From Pleionea sp052032335 (lineage in GTDB: Bacteria; Pseudomonadota; Gammaproteobacteria; Enterobacterales; Kangiellaceae), in the NCBI GenBank assembly GCA_052032335.1, contig JBPEWV010000219.1, positions 1 through 33,121 of the forward strand: a stretch of DNA of 33,121 bases, written 5' to 3'. Position numbers and translations under genes: made by a program. Positions within the stretch are counted from its first letter, which is position 1. Each line of letters opens with the position of its first letter. Below, piece after piece: positions 1 to 8,345 of this stretch. The notes below the pieces were generated by a model. It did no database searches. It was given only the letters and a program-made list of their open reading frames with translations, and was not told where the DNA came from.

Positions 1-82
1 ACGCAAATTATACATTTTCCATGTAAAAAAAATGACCAAAGCATCTCAATTGTTAATATTCACTATTTCAGTTACCGGCTGA

Positions 83-1282
83 TTACTGAATCAGAACCCT
101 CGCAATCTTCTTCTTCCCAGCCTGAATCACATAATCTCCCTTGGGTAGCATCAGCGATGGCTCCACCACTTCCCAGTCGACTTTTACACGCCCGTTTTTC
201 AGCATGTCTTTGGCTTGTGCGGAGTTTTTGGTTAGCTCTGCTTGGTTGAGAACTCGGGCGATGGGCATGGCGTCCATTCCGTCCTCGAGGGTTAAAGTCA
301 CTTCAGGGCAATCTTCTGGAATTTCGCCGTCTTTGACAATGTTCCCTGCGCCTTTGTGGGCGTTGGCGGCGGCTTCTTCGCCGTGGAATCGGGCGACAAT
401 TTCTCGCGCCAGTTCGATTTTTATGTCTCTTGGATTGGCACCTAGCTCAACACTGGCCTTTAACTCGTTGATTTCGGATAGCGGTCGGAACGACAAGAGT
501 TCAAAATAACGCCACATGAGAGCATCCGGAATCGAGACCAATTTTTGATACATGGCGCCCGGCGCATCGGTGATACCAATGTAATTCCCCAGTGACTTGG
601 ACATTTTTTGTACGCCATCGAGCCCCTCGAGCAATGGCATGGTCAAGACAACTTGCGGTTTTTGACCGTAATCTTTTTGCAGCTCCCGCCCCATCAATAG
701 ATTGAATTTTTGATCGGTTCCACCGAGTTCAATATCGCACTCCAGAGCAACCGAGTCGTAACCCTGCACCAGCGGATACATAAACTCATGGATCGCGATC
801 GACTGGTTGTTGCTGTAACGCTTTTTGAAATCGTCACGTTCCAGCATGCGGGCCACGGTTTGATGCGACGCCAGTTTCAACATGCCGTCAGCACCGAGCT
901 TGTTGCACCATTCTGAGTTAAAGGCAACGGTGGTTTTTTCTTCATCCAGGATTTTAAAGATTTGTTCTTTGTAGGTTTTGGCGTTTTCTTCAATTTGCTC
1001 TGCGGTCAAGGGTGGCCGAGTTGCGCTTTTGCCCGTGGGATCGCCAATCATGCCGGTAAAATCACCAATAAGAAAGACGACTTCGTGCCCCATTTGCTGG
1101 AATTGTCGCATTTTATTAATCAACACCGTATGCCCGAGATGTAAATCGGGCGCGGTAGGATCGAAGCCGGCTTTTATTTTTAATGGTCGATCGAGCTTGA
1201 GCAACTCGACTAACTCGTCTTCGACTAATATTTCGTCAGCACCACGCTTTATCTCTTCGAGAGCGGTTTGAATGTCGCTCAT
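83..1282 (-). CDS. tyrS: Tyrosyl-tRNA synthetase
   Basis: Class I aminoacyl-tRNA synthetase that charges tRNA-Tyr with tyrosine in the cytoplasm. The 399-residue product has the HIGH-box variant HLGH at residues 48-51 and a perfect KMSKS loop at 226-230. The tyrosine-pocket segment around GTDQKFN lies near 188-194. The last ~60 residues form an S4-type RNA-binding domain ending in GDYVIQAGKKKIARV. Full length for the long-form bacterial TyrRS. The ATG is preceded by a good Shine-Dalgarno (AGGAGA, about 6 nt upstream on the minus strand). The gene is divergent from the M23 peptidase gene; as I recall, tyrS, M23 peptidase, anmK and erpA are also neighbours in Pseudomonas, so this is conserved core synteny. 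No clear terminator is visible in the 82 bases after the stop. Confidence 0.97.
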   Translation of the reverse strand: MSDIQTALEEIKRGADEILVEDELVELLKLDRPLKIKAGFDPTAPDLHLGHTVLINKMRQFQQMGHEVVFLIGDFTGMIGDPTGKSATRPPLTAEQIEENAKTYKEQIFKILDEEKTTVAFNSEWCNKLGADGMLKLASHQTVARMLERDDFKKRYSNNQSIAIHEFMYPLVQGYDSVALECDIELGGTDQKFNLLMGRELQKDYGQKPQVVLTMPLLEGLDGVQKMSKSLGNYIGITDAPGAMYQKLVSIPDALMWRYFELLSFRPLSEINELKASVELGANPRDIKIELAREIVARFHGEEAAANAHKGAGNIVKDGEIPEDCPEVTLTLEDGMDAMPIARVLNQAELTKNSAQAKDMLKNGRVKVDWEVVEPSLMLPKGDYVIQAGKKKIARVLIQ

Positions 1283-1533
1283 TCTGTTCTCCTGAAAAAG
1301 TCTTTTATTGGCGAATTATCACGCAATATTTTTTGAAATCTTTACGCTTCTATGAGGTCCAAGCTCCCCATAAGCATTTGATTTGAGTTAAACTAACGGA
1401 AATTCGAGATATAACGAAAAAATAATCAGCTTTCGATACATCTAAGAATGGTCGCCGTCGGATTCATGTGGGCGATATTCTAACGGGAAGTGAGTGAAAG
1501 TTGTATTCCCTAAGGGCAGTATTCCGATAAATC

Positions 1534-2964
1534 ATGATAAAACAGGATTATAAATCAAGCCGACATCGCCGAATTCGACAAACCGGCCAACTTTTCCATC
1601 ATATTAAGCTGCGCTGGGGCGAAATTACCGCGGTGGCCGTCGGCATTATTTTATTGGGCTTCGCTCTATCAGGTGATGAGGACGAGCCACAAGATCCACA
1701 GCCGGCCATTACCGAACATGAACTGGCATTAACCCATCCGGACGACCGTGCCGAACCGATATTTTCAGACGAGTCGAAACGCATCCCACTGCCCCTTAGC
1801 TGGGAAATGGAATCGCCCGCAACTCTGGATCGCTCCACCTTGACTCCCGAACCAGCGATACCGGACGACATCCAGCAGGTCACAGTCACCATCAAATCGG
1901 GCGACACCTTATCGGGCATCTTCAATAAACAAGGATTCTCCGCTCGCGACGTATTTCAGGTCACTCAAAACAAAACTGCCGAGCAGATCTTACGCAACAT
2001 TCGTCCTGGCAAAAACCTGGTGTTTGAAACCGACGCTGATGGAAAATTGACTGCACTGTATTATCAGCTGGCAATTAACGAAACGCTTCACGTCGAGAAA
2101 TCTGGAGATTCATTCAACGCAGAAATCAAAAAACGTCCCATCGAGATTCGTCGAGCCTTTGCTTCGGGCATTATCGAAGATTCCTTATTTAATGCCGGCA
2201 AAGACGCCGGTATGAGCGACAATTTAATTGTAAAACTGGCGAATATATTCGGTTGGGACATCGATTTCGTTTTAGACGTGCGAAAAAACGACAGTTTCGC
2301 CATTATTTACGAAGAAAAATATCTGGACGGTGAGTTTATCGCTCACGGTAACATTCTGGCCGCTCAGTTTGTTAATCAGGGCGATGTTTTCACCGCGGTG
2401 CGCTACAAAGATGGCGAAGGCAATGAAAATTACTTTACGCCCACGGGTAAGAGCATGCGCAAGGCCTTTTTGCGCACGCCGGTTAATTTTATGTACATCA
2501 GCTCGAACTTTAATCCTCGCCGTTTTCACCCGATTCAAAAGCGTTGGAAAGCGCATCGTGGTGTCGACTACCGAGCGCCAACAGGAACACCGGTCTACGC
2601 AGCAGGTGATGGTAAAGTCATCGCCTCTTCCTATAATAAATACAATGGGAAATACATTTTCATCCAACATGGCAATAGCATCGTCACTAAGTATTTGCAT
2701 CTCTCTAGACGAGCGGTGAGTTATGGTAAACGCGTTAAACAAGGCCAAACGATTGGATACGTAGGCAGTACCGGTATGTCTCAGGCGCCACATTTACATT
2801 ACGAGTTTGTCGTCAATGGCGTTCACCGTAATCCGCGCACCGTCAAATTGCCCGAAGCGAAACCGATCGATAAAAAAGAAAAGAAGCGCTTTCAGCAACA
2901 GGCGAAATCATTACTGGCCAGTCTCAACGCCTATCAACGCTTGCAAACATCAAACGAAGGATAA
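1534..2964 (+). CDS. M23 murein DD-endopeptidase, MepM-like
   Basis: Periplasmic peptidoglycan hydrolase expected to cut peptide cross-links during wall growth. The 476-residue product has a basic cytoplasmic N-terminus, one membrane anchor at about 30-46, an OapA/LysM-like segment at about 115-165 (VTIKSGDTLSGIF), a middle domain, and a C-terminal LytM/M23 domain at about 337-435. The M23 zinc site is intact: H341 and D345 in HRGVD, then HLH at 420-422, with H389 as the further conserved histidine. An in-frame stop lies just upstream at 1528-1530, so the ATG at 1534 is the earliest possible ATG; it has no obvious Shine-Dalgarno. The stop is 2 nt before anmK, so the pair is almost certainly co-transcribed, linking wall cleavage to recycling of the products. 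Confidence 0.93.
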   Translation: MIKQDYKSSRHRRIRQTGQLFHHIKLRWGEITAVAVGIILLGFALSGDEDEPQDPQPAITEHELALTHPDDRAEPIFSDESKRIPLPLSWEMESPATLDRSTLTPEPAIPDDIQQVTVTIKSGDTLSGIFNKQGFSARDVFQVTQNKTAEQILRNIRPGKNLVFETDADGKLTALYYQLAINETLHVEKSGDSFNAEIKKRPIEIRRAFASGIIEDSLFNAGKDAGMSDNLIVKLANIFGWDIDFVLDVRKNDSFAIIYEEKYLDGEFIAHGNILAAQFVNQGDVFTAVRYKDGEGNENYFTPTGKSMRKAFLRTPVNFMYISSNFNPRRFHPIQKRWKAHRGVDYRAPTGTPVYAAGDGKVIASSYNKYNGKYIFIQHGNSIVTKYLHLSRRAVSYGKRVKQGQTIGYVGSTGMSQAPHLHYEFVVNGVHRNPRTVKLPEAKPIDKKEKKRFQQQAKSLLASLNAYQRLQTSNEG

Positions 2965-2966
2965 CT

Positions 2967-4088
2967 ATGAGCGACATCTATGTGGGGCTAATTTCTGGAA
3001 CTTCTGCTGATGGCATCGATGCCGTGGTGATTGATTTTTCCAACGACACCGCCAAAATATTAGCGGAGAAAACCTTTGCCTACCCTCAAGACGTGCATGA
3101 AGAAATTCTGAATTTGTCACAACCCGTATTATCGCCAGAAGGCCAACGCATCGATCGGCTGGGCCACCTGGACCACCACATTGGTCGTTTATTTGCCAGC
3201 GCTGCTCAAAATATCGTGGACCTTGCCGACATTCCAATGAGCGATATCAAGGCCATTGGCAGTCATGGCCAGACGGTGCGCCACCGACCGCAAACTCAAA
3301 ACCCCTTCTCGATGCAATTGGGCGATCCCAACGTGATCGCCTGGGAAACACAATGCACCACTGTGGCAGATTTCCGACGAATGGATGTTGCAGCAGGAGG
3401 CCAGGGTGCTCCATTGGTGCCGCTGTTCCATCAGAAATTACTGCACTCGCCGAATGACAACCGGGTGATTTTGAACCTGGGTGGTATTGCCAACATCACC
3501 TGGCTACCAAAACAAGGCTCCGGTGTGATGGGGTTTGACACTGGCCCCGCCAGTGCATTACTCGACCACTGGATCAAGCAGCATCATGGCAAAGACTTCG
3601 ACGCACAAGGCGCCTGGGCAGCATCGGGCCGGGTCGACAAGGAGTTGCTCAAACATATGTTGGCCGACCCCTACTTCCAGCTTCCCGCACCGAAAAGTAC
3701 CGGTCGTGAATATTTTGATGCACAGTGGTTGATACAGAAACTTAAAGGTGCCGATCCATTACCGGCAGAAGACGTTCAATGCACTCTGGTTGAATTAACG
3801 GCCCAATCCATCGCCCGTCAAATTCTAAAACTGCCAGCCAATTGTGATCAGGTCTTCTTGTGCGGTGGCGGCGCTCATAATGACTTTCTGATTGAGCGAT
3901 TAAAAGCGGCGTTGGGTGACGGTGTCGAGTGCCTTCCATTAAATCATAATGGCCTGAACAGTGATTTTATTGAGGCCGCCACCTTTGCCTGGTTGGCGAA
4001 ACAAAGACTGAACAAACAAAAAGTGGATTATCGCAGTATAACGGGGTCAAAAGCTCCCCTGCTTCTGGGCGCGATTTACCAGGCCTGA
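2967..4088 (+). CDS. anmK: Anhydro-N-acetylmuramic acid kinase
   Basis: Converts 1,6-anhydro-MurNAc, released by lytic transglycosylases, to MurNAc-6-phosphate with ATP; a step in cell-wall recycling. The 373-residue product has the N-terminal phosphate loop GTSADG (11-16), the central LNLGGIANITW segment (169-179), the catalytic aspartate in GFDTGPASALLD (D191, equivalent to D182 of E. coli AnmK) and the C-terminal glycine-rich CGGGAHN. The length is normal. It starts 2 nt after the M23 peptidase stop, with AAGGA just before the ATG, so the two genes form one wall-turnover operon. It converges on erpA with only a 27-bp gap. Confidence 0.96.
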   Translation: MSDIYVGLISGTSADGIDAVVIDFSNDTAKILAEKTFAYPQDVHEEILNLSQPVLSPEGQRIDRLGHLDHHIGRLFASAAQNIVDLADIPMSDIKAIGSHGQTVRHRPQTQNPFSMQLGDPNVIAWETQCTTVADFRRMDVAAGGQGAPLVPLFHQKLLHSPNDNRVILNLGGIANITWLPKQGSGVMGFDTGPASALLDHWIKQHHGKDFDAQGAWAASGRVDKELLKHMLADPYFQLPAPKSTGREYFDAQWLIQKLKGADPLPAEDVQCTLVELTAQSIARQILKLPANCDQVFLCGGGAHNDFLIERLKAALGDGVECLPLNHNGLNSDFIEAATFAWLAKQRLNKQKVDYRSITGSKAPLLLGAIYQA

Positions 4089-4115
4089 TGAGATCTCAAC
4101 CCTGATGATCAATAA

Positions 4116-4466
4116 TCAAATCGAGAAAGACGCTCCACAGCCGCAGGTTGCGGTTGCGTTGGGGTTGTTGACCACAAAACGGGCCCCTTCCAGCCCATCG
4201 ATGTAATCAACGGTTGATCCGGCCAAATACTGGGCACTTAAAGGGTCAACCAGCAAGATCATACCGTTTTTCTCGATTTTCGCATCATCATTAGTGACGT
4301 TGTCGTCAAATTTAAAACCGTACTGAAACCCTGAGCAGCCGCCACCCGTGACATAAACACGCAAATGCAACGACGCGTTATCTTCGTCTTGCAACAATTC
4401 ATTCACTTTTGCGCTAGCGGCCTCGGTCACTTCGATCATCGCGGGCATGGTTTCGGCTTCAGACAT
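4116..4466 (-). CDS. erpA: Iron-sulfur cluster insertion protein ErpA (A-type carrier)
   Basis: A-type Fe-S carrier that delivers clusters to apo-proteins such as those of isoprenoid synthesis. The 116-residue product, read from the ATG at 4466, carries the three cluster cysteines: C44 in GGGCSGFQ, and C108 and C110 in the C-terminal CGCG. These match C42, C106 and C108 of the 114-residue E. coli protein. The frame can be extended by four codons to a TTG at 4478, but the ATG gives the family length. No strong Shine-Dalgarno is seen at either start. The leader upstream contains several inverted repeats, described separately. ErpA is distinguished from IscA/SufA by the GLEGARFVVNNPNATATCGCG tail. 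Confidence 0.95.
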   Translation of the reverse strand: MSEAETMPAMIEVTEAASAKVNELLQDEDNASLHLRVYVTGGGCSGFQYGFKFDDNVTNDDAKIEKNGMILLVDPLSAQYLAGSTVDYIDGLEGARFVVNNPNATATCGCGASFSI

Positions 4467-4494
4467 ACAGAAATACAACTCATTTAATTCAGAC

Positions 4495-4580
4495 AGGGCT
4501 ATTATCTCAGCCCTATAGGCAGGGGTTCAAGACATTCTTAACCCCAGTTTATTTGTGGGCTCCGGTGAAATAGGAGCCCA
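4495..4580 (-). repeat. Three consecutive inverted repeats between the bactofilin gene and erpA
   Basis: Three separate perfect stems lie in the 122-bp gap: AGGGCT/AGCCCT (4495-4500 with 4509-4514), GGGGTT/AACCCC (4522-4527 with 4540-4545, extendable by AAG/CTT across a one-base bulge), and TGGGCTCC/GGAGCCCA (4556-4563 with 4573-4580). On the minus strand they follow the bactofilin stop and form the erpA leader. None has a U-tract, so a classical intrinsic terminator is not supported. They could be mRNA 3'-end structures, partial terminators or leader elements. Confidence 0.6.
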
Positions 4581-4588
4581 GCAGAGAT

Positions 4589-5083
4589 TTAGCTTGCCGA
4601 CTGCTGTGGTGTTTTCTCGGCGGCTTTGTCCGATTGGGTGTCAGATTTGGGTTCCGGCTTTTTCCCCAACGTTGACTCACGATCGTGATTCAACAACTTG
4701 GGCTTTTCATCGCGGTGAACCATTTTACCGTTCACTTCGGCACCCATCGCCATTTCAATCAGATTGTAATAAACGTCGCCATCAATGTGGGCTGAGCTCT
4801 CTAGCTCGACATGCTCTGTTGCATGCACATCGCCCTTCACCCGACCAAGCACCACCACATGCGGTACTTCAACTTCACCTTCGACGATGCCATTTTTACC
4901 AATGGTTAACAATGACATCTCGAGTTCATCGGCCTTGATGTTTCCGACGACGTGACCATCAATGTACAACACGCCTTTAAAATGAATGTCGCCGGTAATT
5001 TTTGTATCCCGGGTTATCAAGGTGTCAGCAGCGCCCGCCCTCGCTCTAACACGGGATTTGTTTTTCTTGCTTTTACCAAACAT
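4589..5083 (-). CDS. Bactofilin (polymer-forming cytoskeletal protein)
   Basis: Bactofilins self-assemble without nucleotide into beta-helical filaments that act as scaffolds for wall or envelope enzymes. The 164-residue product has a short basic N-terminus (FGKSKKNKSRVRARAG), a bactofilin core at about 20-120 with the repeating short-beta pattern (ITGDIHFKGVLYIDGHVVGNI, then EGEVEV, GRVKGDV, AHIDGDV) and a low-complexity charged, proline-containing tail. There is no membrane segment. The tail diverges from better-known bactofilins, which is normal. It lies beside wall-recycling genes and below a membrane coiled-coil gene on the same strand, so a link to peptidoglycan enzymes is plausible but inferred from position. 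Confidence 0.9.
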   Translation of the reverse strand: MFGKSKKNKSRVRARAGAADTLITRDTKITGDIHFKGVLYIDGHVVGNIKADELEMSLLTIGKNGIVEGEVEVPHVVVLGRVKGDVHATEHVELESSAHIDGDVYYNLIEMAMGAEVNGKMVHRDEKPKLLNHDRESTLGKKPEPKSDTQSDKAAEKTPQQSAS

Positions 5084-5174
5084 TGATTTTTGCCTTTTTG
5101 ATTACTGTTTATATCAGCTTAACATCAATTTTTAATGCGCGAGCATTATCGAGTACTCATTTTTAGCAATTGAT

Positions 5175-5873
5175 TTAGACCGACCAGTTAAACTTTCGTG
5201 TCACTGTTTGAGGTTTTCTTCCGGAGGTGGTCGCTGTCACGATAATGGTTTGTGGCTTAAACCCTTCCGGCAACCGAATTTGACCTTTAATATGTTGAAA
5301 GTACTTAAAGGTAAAGCCCAGGTCTTTATTTTTCAACTCGCTGATATCTTTGAAGTTATACTGAACCGACTGCTCGTCTTTTTGCCCAACCACCTGCATC
5401 GATACCTGCCCTTTTAAAAAGACATCGTGCTTTTTTACCTGAGTCAATGCCAATTGAAAATCGTAACTGCGGTCACCCAGTGCTTCTTTCAAAGTAAAGT
5501 CAGAAACGTGCAACCCTTTAATGTCTTTTTCTGGCGCCATAATGCCACGATAAAACGACAGCTCCTTGTCCATTGAGTCGATGGTTTGCTTGAGTGCCGT
5601 TATGGTTTCCATTATTTCTTCACTGGCCGTCGACTCGACCTGGGCCGAGCTTTGCAGCATAATATTATTTTGCTCCAGATTCGCGATTTGGTTTTCGTAT
5701 TCTTCCACTTGCAGCTGCAACAAATCACGTGATTCAATCAGCGCCAGGCGTTCCTGCCGACTGTCGAGTTTTCCTAAATAGTAGGCAGCAATCAACAACG
5801 CAAGCACCAGTACCACCCAACCGATGTACCAGGCTGCGCCACGACGTTTTTTAATGACTAAATGATTTGGCAT
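5175..5873 (-). CDS. Membrane-anchored coiled-coil protein, DUF6776-like
   Basis: I recognise this as a DUF6776-type protein of unknown function. From the ATG at 5873 (232 residues) it has a short basic cytoplasmic N-terminus (PNHLVIKKRRG), one membrane helix at about 14-32, a long coiled coil at about 38-115 rich in Q/E/L heptads, and a C-terminal beta-rich domain ending in TATTSGRKPQTVTRKFNW. The frame could begin at a TTG twelve codons earlier (5909), but the ATG is followed directly by the basic/hydrophobic anchor and is the better choice. The bactofilin gene follows 91 bp downstream on the same strand; the two are probably co-expressed, and the protein might tether or organise bactofilin filaments (inference only). 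Confidence 0.75.
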   Translation of the reverse strand: MPNHLVIKKRRGAAWYIGWVVLVLALLIAAYYLGKLDSRQERLALIESRDLLQLQVEEYENQIANLEQNNIMLQSSAQVESTASEEIMETITALKQTIDSMDKELSFYRGIMAPEKDIKGLHVSDFTLKEALGDRSYDFQLALTQVKKHDVFLKGQVSMQVVGQKDEQSVQYNFKDISELKNKDLGFTFKYFQHIKGQIRLPEGFKPQTIIVTATTSGRKPQTVTRKFNWSV

Positions 5874-5972
5874 AAATATTTCGACTGATTCCGCTGAATT
5901 GTTTGGCAAATTCTGGCATGCTTAATCAACAATCAACGGGTAAATTAACTGGATAGGCAAGGGATAATCCCC

Positions 5973-6002
5973 TCAACAAATCAATAAGTTGCCTACTATA
6001 AT
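5973..6002 (+). promoter_or_regulatory. Candidate sigma-70 promoter for the CLC gene
   Basis: A perfect TATAAT -10 box lies at 5997-6002, with TCAACA (4 of 6 matches to TTGACA) at 5973-5978 and an 18-bp spacer. It is about 75 bp upstream of the CLC start codon, leaving a leader of roughly 70 nt that contains the palindrome and hairpin listed next. Confidence 0.55.
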
Positions 6003-6005
6003 TAA

Positions 6006-6036
6006 AGTTCGAACTATTCCTCAAGTAAAACTTGAG
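6006..6036 (+). promoter_or_regulatory. Palindrome and hairpin at the predicted 5' end of the CLC transcript
   Basis: AGTTCGAACT at 6006-6015 is a perfect 10-bp palindrome beginning 4 bases after the -10 box, where a repressor could block initiation. It is followed by a perfect 7-bp stem with a 3-nt loop: CTCAAGT at 6020-6026 with ACTTGAG at 6030-6036. The hairpin would sit near the mRNA 5' end. The sequence pattern is clear; the role is inferred. Confidence 0.5.
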
Positions 6037-6077
6037 AAATCAAACAATAACCAAAACATGGGTTCCGTTAACTAGAA

Positions 6078-7829
6078 ATGTCATTAATTGACTCGATACG
6101 TTTACGCCTGGGGAGTGTTGATGCCTTGCTGCTGCTGGCCATTGTCGGTCTGGCTAGCGGTATTCTGGCGGGCGCCTCCAATATACTATTCCGGTTATTT
6201 ACCGAAAGCGGTATTGTTTTATGGCACCCGAAAACCGATCAAGGCGACTTTGAAGGTCTGTCCTGGCATTTCCACCTCGGCATGCCCATAGTCGGAGGAT
6301 TGGTTGTCGGCCTGTTTTTACAAAAACTCAGTCGTCATCGTCGCGCGGTGGGTGTCGGCCATGTCCTCGAACGCATGGTGTTTCATCAGGGCTACCTGCC
6401 GTGGAAAAACGCTTTGGTGCAATTTTTTGTAGGTGGATTAACGCTGGCATCCGGCATGTCGGTTGGCCGTGAGGGCCCTGGCGTTCATCTCGGTAGCGCC
6501 AGTGGTAGCTGGCTTGGCCAACGGCTCAAATTACCCAATAACAGTATTCGGGTACTCGTGGGATGTGGCGCAGCGGCAGCCATCAGTGCCAGCTTTAATA
6601 CTCCGCTGGCCGGCGTTATTTTTGCGATGGAAGTTGTCATGATGGAATACACCATTGCCAGCTTCATTCCGGTGATTCTTGCGTCGGTCTCGGGTGCGGT
6701 ACTTTCACGGGCGGTGTTTGGCAATAATGTCGCCTTCGACGTTCCGACCCTGCAACTGGTCTCGCTCTGGGAAATGCCCTACTTTCTCTTGATGGGAATA
6801 CTCATCGGCTGCCTCGCCGCAGGCTTTATCTACTGTACCACGGCCGTTACGCGCAAAACTTTCGAGTGGCCCGTTTGGATCAAATGCGGCATCTCTGGTG
6901 TTGCGGTAGGCGTCATTGCGGTTGGCATCCCTGAAATTATGGGGATCGGGTACGACTCGGTTAACGCCACCCTTCAAGGCAATTTCGGCTGGCAATTGTT
7001 GGCCCTTTGTCTGATCGGCAAACTGGCCGCAACCATTGTCTGTTCCGGTCTGTCGATGCCCGGGGGCGTTATCGGCCCGAGTTTCTTTATTGGCGCCATG
7101 AGCGGGGCGCTCATTGGTTTTGTCGGCCACCAGTTTTTTCCGGAACACTCCTCCACTTACCCGTTTTACGCCATGATTGGCATGGCAACCATGATGAGCG
7201 CCACCTTACAGGCTCCACTCGCCGCATTAATGGCACTGCTTGAGCTGACCGGTAACCCGGGCATTATTTTACCCGGTATGTTTTCGGTGGTGGTCGCCAA
7301 CCTGATGGTGTCGCAGGTGTTTAAGCAAAAGTCCATGTTCCAGAGTTTAATGAACGCCAAAGGCATGACTTTCAAATTCAATCCATTAACCCAGTTTTTA
7401 CGTCGGGTCGGTGTTGCAGGCACCATGGAACGATCGGTTGCTGTTCACGACCGCCACATACGACTGCTCGACGCTGCGCAAATATTGGAAAACCAACCAC
7501 GCTGGTTATTGATCCGAGAAGACAATGTCCCAATTTCGCTAATGTCGGCAAACGACCTGGCGCGATATCTGGTGGAGCTGGAGTCATCCGAAGACCCGAT
7601 GCCCAAAACCATCGACCTGTTGAAAATTCCGGCCGATCGACAAAACGTCTCGTCAGTCTACCTGCAGGCAACATTAGAAGAAGTCATGGACACGCTGGAA
7701 CGAGACAGCAACGATGCCGCCTACGTGTTCAGAACGACTGCACCAATGACGGAAAAAATTTATGGTGTCATCACACGCGACGCCATCGAATCACATTACA
7801 CCTACAAACCAACAGGAAAAGTCAGTTAA
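6078..7829 (+). CDS. CLC-family chloride channel/transporter with C-terminal CBS-like region
   Basis: Inner-membrane chloride-transport protein of 583 residues. The CLC core spans about 15-430, with the selectivity motif GREGP at 130-134 carrying the gating glutamate E132, the helix-F/G segment SASFNTPLAGVIFAMEV (170-186) and the ion-path motif GGVIGPSFFIG at 329-339. The C-terminal ~140 residues (from about 440) look like a diverged CBS-pair regulatory domain. The position equivalent to the internal proton glutamate of E. coli ClcA (E203) appears to be V186, as in channel-type CLCs, so channel-like behaviour is possible, though some prokaryotic exchangers lack this residue. The GSGIP motif is also replaced (VGVGHV at 91-96). 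The gene is 3 nt upstream of the hemJ-like gene and probably co-transcribed with it. Confidence 0.92.
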   Translation: MSLIDSIRLRLGSVDALLLLAIVGLASGILAGASNILFRLFTESGIVLWHPKTDQGDFEGLSWHFHLGMPIVGGLVVGLFLQKLSRHRRAVGVGHVLERMVFHQGYLPWKNALVQFFVGGLTLASGMSVGREGPGVHLGSASGSWLGQRLKLPNNSIRVLVGCGAAAAISASFNTPLAGVIFAMEVVMMEYTIASFIPVILASVSGAVLSRAVFGNNVAFDVPTLQLVSLWEMPYFLLMGILIGCLAAGFIYCTTAVTRKTFEWPVWIKCGISGVAVGVIAVGIPEIMGIGYDSVNATLQGNFGWQLLALCLIGKLAATIVCSGLSMPGGVIGPSFFIGAMSGALIGFVGHQFFPEHSSTYPFYAMIGMATMMSATLQAPLAALMALLELTGNPGIILPGMFSVVVANLMVSQVFKQKSMFQSLMNAKGMTFKFNPLTQFLRRVGVAGTMERSVAVHDRHIRLLDAAQILENQPRWLLIREDNVPISLMSANDLARYLVELESSEDPMPKTIDLLKIPADRQNVSSVYLQATLEEVMDTLERDSNDAAYVFRTTAPMTEKIYGVITRDAIESHYTYKPTGKVS

Positions 7830-7832
7830 ATC

Positions 7833-8255
7833 ATGTATTTCTGGGCCAAGGCACTGCATATTATTTTTGTTATCAGCTGGTTTGCCGGCATTTTTTACTT
7901 GCCACGGATCTTCGTTAATATTCAACTAGCCGAATCGGAAGAGGTTAAAGCTCATTTGAAGGTCATGGCGCGAAAACTCTACCGTTTCGTCACTCCATTC
8001 ATGGTGTTAACCATCGCCTTTGGCATCTGGCTCAGCGTATTAAATTGGGATTATTTAAAAACCGCAGGCTGGTTTCATAGCAAAATGGTGCTGATTGTCC
8101 TGCTGATCGTTTACCACTTTGTGTGTGGTCACTTTCTAAAACAGCTGGAACAAAACCAGTGTCAAAAATCGCACGTCTATTTTCGTGTGTTTAACGAGTT
8201 CCCGGTCCTCATTTTGTTTGCGGTGGTGATTTTCGCGGTCGTTAAACCTTTTTAA
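7833..8255 (+). CDS. hemJ: HemJ-like protoporphyrinogen IX oxidase (CopD/UPF0093 family membrane protein)
   Basis: HemJ oxidises protoporphyrinogen IX to protoporphyrin IX in the membrane, the penultimate haem step, in bacteria lacking HemG/HemY. The 140-residue product has four predicted membrane helices (about 4-24, 52-70, 83-103 and 122-138). It shows the family signature: H9 in KALHIIFVISWFAG, LPRIFV at 23-28, and K84 in HSKM on the third helix. Length and topology fit HemJ exactly; CopD-family proteins of other function are the alternative. It starts 3 nt after the CLC stop. hemL lies 1.2 kb downstream beyond pyrB, so two tetrapyrrole genes share the neighbourhood. Confidence 0.82.
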   Translation: MYFWAKALHIIFVISWFAGIFYLPRIFVNIQLAESEEVKAHLKVMARKLYRFVTPFMVLTIAFGIWLSVLNWDYLKTAGWFHSKMVLIVLLIVYHFVCGHFLKQLEQNQCQKSHVYFRVFNEFPVLILFAVVIFAVVKPF

Positions 8256-8345
8256 TCGCCCGGAGGAATGAAAAGACATCCGCCCAAAAAACGTCTAAAA
8301 TAGCGCAGCAACAAACCCACCCTTTTTTGTGAGGATAGACTGCGC

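Noticed and set aside
4089..4098. Palindrome TGAGATCTCA between anmK and erpA as terminator
   Set aside because: It has no loop and no T-tract; with only 27 bp between convergent genes it may be chance.
6705..7148. 147-codon frame antisense to the CLC gene
   Set aside because: Lies wholly inside a well-supported gene; composition is that expected from the opposite strand of membrane-helix codons.
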